Position numbers and translations under genes: made by a program | Part shown: positions 26,601 through 36,165 of the stretch, one piece after another | Position numbering within the stretch: the stretch's first letter is position 1 | How the letters are laid out: the number at the start of each line of letters is the position of its first letter | Source: Steromphala cineraria | Taxonomy: Eukaryota > Mollusca > Gastropoda > Trochida > Trochidae | Reading direction: 5' to 3' | Length of the DNA: 64,000 bases | Assembly (NCBI GenBank): GCA_916613615.1 | Contig: OU744727.1 | Span: 22,534,777-22,598,776, forward strand | The notes under the pieces: generated by a model | The model's database searches: none | Told to the model about the DNA's origin: nothing | Seen by the model: the letters and a program-made list of their open reading frames with translations, nothing else

Positions 26601-29600
26601 ACAGTAGTCATTACTCTAACCCTAGCCTTCCGTAACCCTCTACGTTACACAGTATACATTACTGTAACCCTAGCCTTCCCTAACCCTCTACTTTACACAG
26701 TAATCATTACTCTAACCCTAGCCTTTCGTAACCCTCTACGTTACACAGTATACATTACTGTAACCCTAGCCTTCCGTAACCCTCTACGTTACACAGTTTG
26801 CATTACTGTAACCCTCGCCTTCCCTAACCCTCTACGTTACACAGTAATCATAACTCTAACCCTAGCCTTCCGTAACCCTCTACGTTACACAGTATACATT
26901 ACTGTTACCCTAGCCTTCCGTAACCTCTACGTCACACAGTGTGCATTACTCTAACCCTCGCTTGCCCTAACCCTCTACATTACTCAGTAAACATTACTCT
27001 AACCATCGCCTTCCCCAACCCTCTACGTTACATAGTATACATTAGTGAACACTCGCCCTCCCTAACCCTCTACGTTACAAATTATACAATACTCTAACCA
27101 TCGCCTTCCCCAACCCTCTACGTTACACAGTATACATTTCTCTAACCATTGCCTTCCCTAACAATCTAGGTTTCCCAAACACTCGCTTAACAGTATACAT
27201 TAGTGTAACCCTCGCCCTCCCTTACCCTCTACGTTACCCTACTTACCTATCACTCCCTTGCCCGTAAATCTATCCGTAGCCTTTGCCTAGATGTCGTTTC
27301 ATAAACCAAGCTTTACTTTATACCTGCCCTATCATTGTAAGTTATCCTCGTTTCAGTAACCCTCGCATACCCATATACGTAAATTAACACTGTGCCTCTA
27401 TGTAACGGTCGTGTCTATTAACAACTTTCTACTTATATCTGATAAACATTCCCATACCCCTCGTTTTTCCATGACTATCTCCTTTTCTAAATTTAATTCA
27501 GATTTTCCCTAGCCTTGGTTGTTATCCTCTTTTTCCGTAACCTTTTTCACGAATGAATTAAACCTAGCTTTGTTTTACCTTTATTGTTACTCCCATTCCA
27601 CATCCATTGCCTAACAAACAACTTGTTACTATACAAATTATCGTACTAAGTTTTAAGCTTATCTTAAAGTATAATTATCTAAATATTTATCTATCTATTC
27701 AATTATTCATCCTTGAGTGATTTTTGCACAAAAAGTCAAAAATACGATATTGTGATTCTAATGAAATATGAAAAACCGAATGTACAACATATGGTACACA
27801 TACAAACATTAGTTAGGACCTAATTAAACCGAGTTTAATGCAATATATAGCTGAAGCGAATATCAAATCTAATGAAAAATTATTAATGAAAGAAATATGA
27901 ACAGAAATGTTGTTATTTGCATGTCTCGACATGATTACGCATTTGATGAATCAAAACGTTGTTTAAAAAGCTATTATTTCATCTATCAATATCGTTTGTG
28001 GAAAATAATTGATAATCAATATAGATATTGATTATCATTGCCAATTTCCAAATGAAATAAACATAAACTGGACAAATACAGTAAGGGATATTTGTGATTT
28101 TTAAAATCATGTTCTTTGGAAGACACAATAACAAATAAATTTCTATGCAAGACATTTAAGAACTATATGTATTTAATAGTGCGCATTTGCAAATAGTAGA
28201 TAATCCCGTATTTTCGGTTATCTAAACTTACAAGAAAACTTTGAGTCTGTTAATGCAAACAACTGTTTCAATTATATTCAATTTAGAATTTAAAAATATT
28301 CGATTAAATATTTTATACAAATTATTTTTCGTTGAGGGATTGTACCGAAAATGAAAGACACGAATATTCGAAATAGTAAAGACGCGAAGTAGCGAAGATG
28401 CTAAACAACGAAATAGCAAAATAGCAAAAATCCCAAACAGCGAAAAGTTGAAGTTGCGAAATATCGAAATAACGAAATACCTAAATAGCGAAATAGCTAA
28501 ATATCTAAATAGCTAAATAGCGAAATAGCGAAATAGCAAAATAGCAAAATAGCAAAATAGCAAAATAGCAAAATAGCAAAATAGCAAAATAGCAAAATAG
28601 CAAAATAGCGAAATAGTGAAATAACGAAAATAGCGAAAATAGCGAAAATGTGAAATTGCGAAGATGCGAAGATGAATAATGAAATAACGAAATAGCGAAG
28701 TAGCGAAGTAGCGAAGTAACGAAGTAACGAAGAAGCAAAGTAGCAAAGTATTGAAGTAGCGAATTAGCGATGCAAAATAGTGAAGAAAAATAGCTTCACT
28801 ACTTCGCAACTTCGCATCACTATTTCGTAATTTCGTATCGCCATTTCACAACTTCGCATCGCCATTTCGTTATTTCGCATCGCTATTTGGCTACTTGGGC
28901 CCAGGCTAAGAGAACACGAAATAACGCAGGTGTGAATGGCAGAAATCAGCCACCATAGTATCCGTCACTTGGTCCCCACCTTCTAGGGCCTTGTTTCATA
29001 AGTACTAGTGTTATAAGTAGTCTAACATGTTTATAGATTATTTGAATATAACAACATTTATTTGAAACATTACAATGAAGCAGATTTTGATGTCGGAATC
29101 CTATTTTTAGTTTTAAAACCTTAATCAGGGGCTTTTGTAAGTAGTCTAAATGTTTACTCTTATCAGAACATATTGAACCCGCCAAATATATCACTGTTTA
29201 TAAATCAATCTGTTACTACTAGCCCTCATTCTAACCCTCGTGTCCATAACCATCGCATTACCGTCAACCTAACTGCATAAAACGAGGGTTACGGACAGTG
29301 TTAAAACGATGACTACAATTATGGCAACAAGGTTACGTGGAAGTTGAGCCTAAGCAAGGGGTTAGGTATATGTTTAGGGAGGGTTATGGGATCAAGAGTT
29401 ACGAAGAGAGAGGAGAGACTAAGTTACGAAGGAGAGACTAAGATAAACACGAGTATAATTAAGCCGAATAATAACTAGAGGGATAGGGCAAGGCAAGGGT
29501 TATGGTTTGGTATACAATAAAGTTTATGTAAACATGGGATATTAAGAGGGTTCAGGGGTTGGGGTGGTAACAGTTGGGTATACGGTTGGGTGGTGGTTAT

Positions 29601-32600
29601 GAAACCGATGTTTACAAAGAGGGTTAGGATAAAAAGAAGTTTAAGTAATTAAGTAGCTTGATAACATAGAGGTTTCGGATTCGAAAACTTTCTTGTTTAT
29701 GAATTTTTTATTTTTTATTGATAACAATCTAAAGTGTCACAAGTCCATTTTTAGGGGGCCTTGACCACCATCTTACTGATCAAGGGGGTTGAAACACAAA
29801 GGTTTAGGGCAAGGCGAAGTATAATATAGGTATAGATTAAAGTGTTATACAGGTATTTATATTATGCACGTTTAAATTATTTTGATTGAATACTTGAAAG
29901 GGAAACCAAATCAAATATACTTACATTGTTGGAAAATAGTATTTGTGCATACTGAGTATGTTTTTTGGAAACACCATTCTTTGTTGCAACAAATCATATG
30001 CTTAGTGCTCTCATGTATTTGGTAAAATGAAATATTGAATAAGGAATGATATATGAACGACAAACAGCGTTGGATTGGTTTCATTGACTTAATGATAACG
30101 TTTTATTCTCTGTGAGAACAAACCCACATAAATGACAAATATTGGCCAAAAAATGGCCAATTAATACTGAAAATCTATTGGTCAACTTAAGTCGCGGCCA
30201 CGAAATATTATCTCGTTTCCACGACTTATTATCTCGTGTCCACGACTTATTATCTCGTTTCCACGACTTATTATCTCGTGTCCACGACTTATTATCTCGT
30301 GGCCACGAAATATTATCTCGTGTCCACGACTTATTATCTCGTGTCCACGACTTATTATCTCGTGTCCACGACTTATTATCTCTTGTCCACGACTTATTAT
30401 CTCTTGTCCACGACTTATTATCTCGTGTCCACGACTTATTATCTCGTGTCCACGACTTATTATCTCGTGTCCACGACTTATTATCTCGTGTCCACGACTT
30501 ATTATCTCGTGTCAACAACTATTTATCTCGTTTCCACGAATTATTATCTCTTTTCCACGACTTATTATCTCGTGTCCACGACTTATTATCTCATGGCCAC
30601 GACTTATTATCTCGTGTCCACGACTTATTATCTCGTGTCCACGACTCATTATCTCGTGTCCACGACTTATTATCTCGTGTCCACGACTTATTATCTCGTG
30701 TCCACGACATATTATCTCGTGGCCACGACATAATAATCTCAAAATAAAACTCATTCAATGTCCCCTCTACGGTTCCGTAGTTTTTGCTTGTTACCTACTA
30801 CTATCAAATGAAGGAGACATAATGATGTGTTTTGCTGATAACCATATGTAACCGCTCTTCTCGTCCCAGCAAAGACAGAACCTTCAGGTGCAGCTGTCTC
30901 AGCTCCATGCCGAATACGACAACCTCAGCCACCGTTATGACGAGGAGATTAATGACCTTTACAGACGCAATGACGACCTTCAGTTAATGAATGAGAAGCT
31001 ATCAGGTATGTGGATTACTTCTTACCACACACAAAAGTCAAACCCTACCAGATGTTTTAAACGCTTCGTGTGAAAGGTACAGTTTTATAGCTTGTTTCAT
31101 AGTGTGTGTTTCATAATCATTCTTTCAGAACCGGTACAAGAGATAACCCTCAATTTCAGTTCTTCAATGTCATTTTTTCCAGATGAAGTCGAAGCTCTCA
31201 GAGATGCCGAGGCTAAGCTTGCTGCTGCCCAGGCTGCCCTTGCCCAACTCCGCACTGAGATGGAGACCAAACTGAGGGAGAAGGATGAGGAGATCGAGAA
31301 CATTAGGTATGGAAAAGAATCTTTTTAAAATGGATGTGTTCTCGGCATAGTGTCAATGGATATTTTCGCTATCCGTTTCCGTCATATACGATAAAGATTC
31401 AGATTTCAAATGTCAAGGTTGGAACTTCTTTTGAAAACATTGACATTAAGGAAGAGGACTATAAGGATGATCATTATGACATATGTTGCAAATATGGAGG
31501 ACTCAGATCTGTGGCGGGTCTCTAATCCATTGCGGATTTAGGGGATAAATCTATTCTGTTTTTTATTTTGGGGTTGTATGTTGTGCATTCTTTATCCCTA
31601 AACTAAATTTCAAACCAAGCTTGTTAACAATAATTTGTGCATGCGAGTTTTGATACGATTTTCCGGAAGTGACAAACTTAACTACCGCGATAATAGAGAG
31701 CCCCATGATAATTATCGGTTAAATAATTACTCCAAAATTTGTATGGGGAACCAATCAGAGAGCAGTATTTACAAACTAGTTTTGGTGTCATGTTAGAATT
31801 CCTAATCTATGGCGAGTTGGATCGTTTCTGATTGGTTGTTTTGAAGGATTTCCCAGTGTTAAATGGCAATGAACATCCGCAAATTGGCTCGGGCGAATCA
31901 TCGCGAAGGGATACATTATTTGGTCCGCCTCATTATTAAAATGTTCTGATTGTCCCAATATTCGTGCCCGATTCATATTTTGTTGTTGTCATTTTCTAAC
32001 GTGCGCATTCCCATAAATGACAAAAATACTTATTGGCTAAGTTTCTCCTAAATTTGCTGGTTGCCATGCGGCCGGTTTCTTTGAATGCCGTTCCCATGGC
32101 ACGACGTCACAAAGGCCAACGGTTATGATGTCATAATGTCACCGTCACAATGGTCTGGGCGAGTTTAAGATATTTGTTCGGTTTATGAATTTTATAACTG
32201 TTTTCTCTCAGAAATTTCACAGTGAAACCTATAAGATCTCATCGTTATGAGTGCAACTGGTTTGCAATATAAGGACACTATTTTGATATTCATAGCACTG
32301 GGAATTCCTTCTTCTTTACAGCTGCGAACACCTATAACAATAATTGATCAATCGTGAGATCCTTTCAACTCGAAGTTCCCTACGCAAAAATAGAGTTCGC
32401 TCTTAAAATGCTTATAACTAACGGTCATGTTACAATATCGATAAACAGTTGCGTTTGTAAAATATCCCGGATTTATTGTTATTCAACACCCGCAAACTTA
32501 GTTTAAAATCGACGGCGATGGTGTCATGTTAGAATTCCTAATCTATGTTTGATTGTTTGATTGTTTATTGACGTCATGTTAAGTGATGTCATTGACGAGT

Positions 32601-34011
32601 GACATCAGAATCGTTAACTGTTCGGTCGCCAGACGAAACCGCTGTTCATTGAGAAGGCAAGGTATTTTCCAAAAGAAAGAAAAGAATTCAGTCGCTATTG
32701 CAGTCCGAGATAGCATTATACCAATTGCAATATGTTACATATTTCCGTCATACTGTCTATTTAAGCTTTGGAAAAATATCAGCTCTCCTGTTGTAGCCCT
32801 TGAATTCATTGAAATTGTCTTCTTTAGTCATACATTCGCTGAAACTATCTACTTTAGCCCATGGATTCATATTAAGGGATTTCTTAACGGTTAGGGTTAG
32901 GTTTAGCGTTATAGGTTCACTACTTTATCTATAGTATACGTTACCGACCCTTGCACTAGACAAACAAACCATTAGACTAACTAGACTAACATAAAACAAA
33001 ACGTATTGACCAATTACAGAATTAGGTCTTTAATATAACATGAGTTGAATGTTGGTAACACAATTCTACCCAGCTGAAAATGTCTCATCACAATCAATGC
33101 AAAATAATCCTCCAAAGCTTTTGATGGGTATAGCAATTTTTCATGCATTTGAAAATCAACCATGTATTTGGAAATCCGCTACGGATTTGAGGCCTGCTAT
33201 GGATTCGAGTCTTACAAATATTCCATATATTCCTCCTCATTAAGTAAAATTGAAGCAGTCATATCGTGACAGCTATGCTAACTTTGTGGAATTCCTTTCC
33301 AGGGAGAACAATACCCATGAAATAGAGAAGGTTATAACCACATGTCATATTCAAAACAATCGCCTCTATGACAATGTGAGGGAACTCAAGGCAGTCCTCA
33401 AAAACGCGAACAAGTCCAATGCTGAATGTCTTGAACAGATCCGAGCACTCCAACAGAGAGTCGAGGAGCTTGAAGTCCTCCTGGAAGAGGCACGCCTGAA
33501 TAATACTATTGAGGAAGACCTACGAACGCGTCTTGATGCTGTAAGTATCAAATGAACCATTCACCTTGGAGAACTCATTCATTAAAAAGGCTGTTGTTCA
33601 TTTTCATTTTCACAGTTCCTAAATTTCCCATTGTTTTAGGCCGAGAGAGCCCGCAAGAACGTCGAGAACGAGCTTGCTGAGACCAGTGCCCGCCTGTCTG
33701 CGGTCCAGATCCAGGTGACCACTCTGATGAACGTCGAGCGCCGCTTGGAGACTGACATCATTGTTATGGAGTCCCATCTTGAGGAAGCCTTTAAAACCCA
33801 GAGGGCCGCTGAAGAGAGAGCCGACAGACTTTGCAACGAGAGAATGCGTCTGCATGATGAACTCATACTAGAACAGGAGAACTACAAGAACGCCGAGAGT
33901 CTCCGCAAACAGCTTGAGATCGAAATTCACGAACTCAAGATCCGTCTCGAGGAAGCTGAGGCAAACGCCGCCAAATCTGTCAGATCAATTGTTGCCAGGC
34001 TGCGGACGAGA
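17421..34011 (+). CDS. Paramyosin-like (myosin-rod) gene, partial
   Basis: Five + strand exons (17421-17660, 30870-31005, 31183-31306, 33303-33540, 33640-34011; 1110 nt, 370 codons) form one continuous reading frame: every exon/intron phase is compatible (0, 1, 2, 0). The product is almost pure alpha-helical coiled coil with heptads and alternating charge. Stretches such as ARLKQENIDLQHQVHEL, KLREKDEEIENIR, ERARKNVENELAETSARLS and ESLRKQLEIEIHELKIRLEE are those of the paramyosin/myosin rod family, whose members assemble into thick filaments of invertebrate muscle. The last exon stops where paramyosins continue with a conserved Arg-Glu-Leu-Glu segment; the roughly 120 C-terminal residues and the N-terminal rod are not in the window. 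Spacing against full paramyosin suggests rod sequence is also missing between exons 2 and 3. It may be a divergent or shortened paralogue, or a truncated copy. The first intron contains the 12.4-kb fold-back structure. Confidence 0.7.
18494..18655. repeat. Segment present only in left fold-back arm
   Basis: In the right arm (read in reverse) the sequence passes directly from the ggccattttt region to caatatttgtcatttatg. In the left arm about 165 bp containing aaggagggcaggggtgtaag and cataacctctctgcaatgg lies between these points. It is either a small insertion in the left arm or a deletion from the right; type unknown. Confidence 0.6.
19703..21198 (+). mobile_element. Tc1/mariner-like element, inactive, copy 2
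   Basis: The terminal repeats are aactctctcaaaaaagagac and ...gaaaaaactctctcaa-type complement, with TA at 19701-19702 and 21199-21200. It is nearly identical to the copy at 9040-10547 and shares its stop codons, so both derive from an already dead source. This copy keeps a fuller HTH region (SFVTVSRHLNVHKTSISRLW, 20088-20150). It sits inside the left fold-back arm; the right arm at about 29085-29105 shows the same flanks with a single TA and no element. Confidence 0.92.
21470..21905. repeat. ttcgctat-type microsatellite, left arm
   Basis: Degenerate tandem repeats of 7-9 bp (ttcgctatt, ttcgcaact, ttcgcatct) begin with an inverse-complement stretch at 21470-21530 (gaaatagcgatgcgaa) and then switch strand, so the block is itself a hairpin. 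The counterpart in the right arm is at 28375-28890. Open frames rich in Phe-Arg-Tyr are translation artefacts. Confidence 0.9.
23225..24105. repeat. 48-bp satellite, left block
   Basis: About 18 monomers of taacgtagagggttggggaa + ggcgatggttagagtaatgt + atactgtg (48 bp). The complementary orientation occupies 25690-27230, so the two blocks form the inner part of the inverted repeat. The 48-bp period again keeps frames open. Confidence 0.95.
24106..25264. other. Loop region of the fold-back element
   Basis: It contains a 100-bp hairpin (24119-24216, arms aataaccaggt...ggttatggaaaatat and aatatttccataaacc...ctggtaattatt, with gagggcgtagtccgagc at its tip) and the inverted-repeat element at 24620-25110. 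A sequence close to the hairpin tip recurs at about 25178 (gagggcgtaggccgagcc). No gene is seen. Confidence 0.6.
24620..25110. mobile_element. MITE with about 40-bp TIRs, copy 1
   Basis: The left end cattctctcccaacagaggc continues as aactcagtcatacctgaatt; the right end contains aattcaggtatgactgagtt followed by gcctatgtggtgagataatg, its inverted repeat. The flanking 6-bp direct repeats are cccaag at 24614-24619 and 25111-25116. The related longer copy is at 59931-60987. The interior phrase ccacttttgaaacggcgtcg is identical in both. No transposase is present. Confidence 0.85.
25265..25690. repeat. Longer-period repeat flanking the 48-bp array
   Basis: About four units of roughly 95-110 bp contain cgaacacttgctt...atttattttactgtaaccctc and end in cctctacgtaaccctcg. 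They share the ccctaaccctctacg module with the 48-bp satellite and probably represent its ancestral or chimeric form. Confidence 0.7.
25690..27235. repeat. 48-bp satellite, right (inverted) block
   Basis: About 32 monomers of the complement of the left block (ctaaccctctacgttacaca + gtatacattactgtaaccct + cgccttcc). The 347-codon open frame at 25911-26954 (repeats of RYTVYITVTLAFPNPL) is an artefact of the 48-bp period. Confidence 0.95.
28375..28890. repeat. agcgaaat-type microsatellite, right arm
   Basis: This is the inverted counterpart of 21470-21905. It includes a purer run of aaatagc 7-mers at 28530-28620 that is not present in the left arm, showing that the two arms have evolved separately. 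Confidence 0.9.
30195..30735. repeat. 21-bp tandem array near right end of fold-back
   Basis: About 26 copies of cgtgtccacgacttattatct. The left arm has only one to two copies at the equivalent place (18408-18445, ggccacgagataatatgtcg). Each unit contains a near palindrome (cgtg...cacg). Open frames with TTYYLVS or RDNKSWT repeats are artefacts of the 21-bp period. Confidence 0.95.
30870..31005 (+). CDS. Rod gene, visible exon 2
   Basis: The acceptor is ctcgtcccag and the donor gtatgt at 31006; 136 nt, entering in phase 0 and leaving with one spare G. It encodes QRQNLQVQLSQLHAEYDNLS and DEEINDLYRRNDDLQLMNEKL, a charged coiled coil. Confidence 0.75.
31183..31306 (+). CDS. Rod gene, visible exon 3
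   Basis: The acceptor is cattttttccag and the donor gtatgg at 31307; 124 nt. The spare G from exon 2 completes Asp, giving DEVEALRDAEAKLAAAQAAL followed by TKLREKDEEIENI. The Arg-Glu-Lys-Asp/Glu-Glu-Glu-Ile stretch is a known paramyosin signature region. It leaves with two spare bases (AG). Confidence 0.78.
31307..33302. other. Rod gene intron 3, with 29-bp exact direct repeat
   Basis: This 2.0-kb intron has no coding signal. tggtgtcatgttagaattcc + taatctatg occurs exactly at 31783-31811 and again at 32519-32547, 736 bp apart. Confidence 0.6.
33303..33540 (+). CDS. Rod gene, visible exon 4
   Basis: The acceptor is attcctttccag and the donor gtaagt at 33541; 238 nt. The two spare bases of exon 3 plus G give Arg, then ENNTHEIEKV, RLYDNVRELKAVLKNANKSN and LEQIRALQQRVEELEVLLEE. 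It ends in phase 0. Confidence 0.8.
33640..34011 (+). CDS. Rod gene, visible exon 5
   Basis: The acceptor is cattgttttag and the start is phase 0, reading AERARKNVENELAETSARLS, then AAEERADRLCNERMRLHDEL and AESLRKQLEIEIHELKIRLE. These closely follow the conserved C-terminal third of paramyosin. The donor is probably gtacct at 34012 (372 nt, phase 0); reading through gives only five more codons before TAA at 34027-34029. No following exon was found. Confidence 0.8.
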
Positions 34012-34029
34012 GTACCTAGTCTGTATTAA

Positions 34030-34738
34030 TGTTTGAATATACAAGTACATCTTGATAAAAGTTTAGCATCCCCATGTTTTTTCACCAGAAAGAACTGACT
34101 TATAAAAGCGAAGAACATGTTTCGGTAAATATAATTGTTGGAGATGATAGTACCTAATTTTACTCAAAAGACAATAATTACACAGATATGAACTTTCGAA
34201 ATCCTAAATTTATCAAACAAATCAATTCTAATGACCATATGACACAATAGGGTCAAATTATCTCTCGTGGTCCTACCAGAGTAAGGAGATATGTTTAATT
34301 ATGGATTGAACTCAAAGGTATTCCGTGAACCGTTTGATTATAGCCTTATGGTCAATAATATTCAATGATTAACATCATATAACTTAATTTTTTAGCAAGA
34401 GAAAATATGCTTTGGGTGAGTAAAAGTCAAGTTGATGAAACAAGTTAATTACGTAGTTACGGGTTTAGTTACCGATAGATACTTTTCGTGAAAATTCAGT
34501 ACTTTTACAACTATAGTTTCTTTGATCATGAATGATCTTCCTGTGAAGTCGTTATGTACGAAATCTAGAATGACAAGTTAGGGTAAACTATCTCTCCTTT
34601 AACAACATTTGTTAGTTTTTTAAATGGGGAATGGTTGATAATTTCGATGTTTTTCGTCAAATCAATGACTTTTGCACTTCTACTAACGGTACAATGGATT
34701 TATTTATCGTTTCATTCATTTAAGAAATTATGATCTTT
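34030..34738. other. AT-rich, nothing recognised
   Basis: No rod-type coding sequence follows the last visible exon here, and no repeat structure is evident. Confidence 0.4.
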
Positions 34739-36165
34739 AATCCGAAGAAGATCAGGGTGTGAGAGAAGCTCGATTAGTTATCTCTGATAGATCAGGCTGG
34801 ATGGAGGGGAATATTCAAAGATCTTATGGTATCAACCACAGGGACGTGTATCGCTTAGAATATTCTTTATATACTATAGGGTGGGGTATATAGGCATATA
34901 TGTCTCTCTAGCGCTGTTTCTAATATTCTTTATATACTATAGGGTGGGGTATATAGGCATATATGTCTCTCTAGCGCTGTTTCTAAGCGATACACGTCCC
35001 TGTGTGCCGGACACCATGCCATGCCATTAGCCTTTCGGGCCTTTCAGGGCAGATGAGCTAGAAAGTAAATTATATTAACTTTACATCACGTTATTACAGC
35101 CACAATGCATCTTCAAAGGCCTACACGAATTGAAACCAGTTGCATTTTGAAAGTTAACTTTTTCCCTTTTCCACATGTGGGAAAAGGCTTGATGTAAGTT
35201 TTTGAAACTGACAGAAGCGGACTGAAACTATAAACAAACTATTTTTCTCTAGGGCTCAACAAAGGACTATCAAAAATGATAATAACTTTGTATTGCCAAA
35301 TACAATTAAGGTAACTGTTTTCAATTAAATGATAATCGTAAATCTTTAATTTTAAATAATTAAAATATGTTCACTATAATCACCACCAGCAGTTTCCGCC
35401 TCATATTTGATTTTTCCAACCTGAAGATAATACACTGGCAGAATGTAATGTTTGGTGGGAAAATATTCAAAATTTCAAAAATAATTCTATTGATCTTCAA
35501 AAACGTAAGCATGATCTATATGAAGTCTAAATCGAAAGACGACAAAGAACCGCTCGGATTGGAAAAATGTACATCATAATAAAACACCGCTTTTCACATG
35601 CATCATGATTCTCGGGCTCTGTCACCAACCTTCAAAAAATTGGTTAAACTGTGTGATTGACAGTTCATTACAATCAAGAGGGAACTGATTTTATCATAAA
35701 ATGCACCATATGGAGGCGAACGCTGTCACCAAGTATCTGCATCAAGAATGTCCACTCGAATTGGAAATCTGTACATCTCAATAACACACAGCTTTTCACA
35801 TGCATCATGATTCTCAGGCTCTGTCGCCAACTTTCAACACAATCAAGAGGGGTCTGTCTTTATCACAAATTGCATCATATGGAGGCGAACGTTGTCATTA
35901 AGTATCTGCATTAAGAATGTCTATAACAGTAATTGTACTGCTGAATTTCTTTTATGAGAATTGGATGATGCATCTTGTTTTATTTTCATCTGAAGAGCAG
36001 CATTAGCATTAATTGTATTTTGTCAATTATATTATTATCATTAGACCATAACTCTATAAATTCATCCCGGGAGTATAATACATCACAATAGACATACAAG
36101 GTTAGGAATTGAGTGTGAGTGTGGAATTAATGATCTCTCTTTATAAAAAATCCTACTCAATGTCA
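34739..36165. repeat. Direct segmental duplication, copy 2
   Basis: Collinear pieces match 1-110, 2255-2313 plus 2577-2700, and 2800-3330. It lacks the 254-bp MITE of copy 1 and lacks the FAM47E-like exons. It includes an internal duplication (tttcacatgcatcatgattct at about 35594 and 35795). Confidence 0.8.
34837..35004. mobile_element. Short TIR element with duplicated 63-bp core
   Basis: The terminal inverted repeats are cacagggacgtgtatcgctt and aagcgatacacgtccctgtg. The interior is two exact head-to-tail copies of a 63-bp unit (34859-34921, 34922-34984; starts aatattctttatatactata). No target duplication was identified. It lies inside copy 2 of the segmental duplication and is absent from copy 1. 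Confidence 0.8.

Larger units (their letters stand above)
18359..30776. mobile_element. Giant fold-back (long inverted repeat) element, 12.4 kb
   Basis: The left end ggaaccgtagaggggacatt and the right end aatgtcccctctacggttcc are exact reverse complements (18359-18378 and 30757-30776). The arms stay alignable in inverted orientation for several kilobases: 18448 with 30185; 18660-19640 with 29170-30110; 21205-22330 with 27960-29100; 22620-23225 with 27235-27860. The middle is inverted blocks of a 48-bp satellite around a loop of about 1.2 kb. The arms differ by substitutions, an about 165-bp segment present only in the left arm, a Tc1-like insertion only in the left arm, and an expanded 21-bp array only in the right arm. 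No transposase was seen, and no clear target duplication (left flank tgttttag, right flank gtagtttt). It resembles the architecture of foldback/Galileo-type elements; assignment to a superfamily is not supported. Confidence 0.85.
17661..30869 (+). other. 13.2-kb intron of rod gene holding fold-back element
   Basis: It has a strong donor (gtatgt) and acceptor (tcgtcccag), and the flanking exons are phase compatible. 17661-18358 is plain AT-rich sequence; 18359-30776 is the inverted-repeat complex; only about 90 bp separate its right end from the acceptor. Confidence 0.75.

Noticed and set aside
25911..26954. 347-codon + frame with 16-residue repeats
   Set aside because: Product of the 48-bp satellite period; the inverted block on the other side shows the same in antisense.
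23225..27235. Telomere-like sequence (ccctaaccctctacg)
   Set aside because: The ccctaa string is only part of a 48-bp satellite monomer and does not occur as pure (ccctaa)n.
30081..30754. Repetitive proteins (RDNKSWT, TTYYLVS, RGHEIIS repeats)
   Set aside because: All derive from the 21-bp array in different frames and strands.
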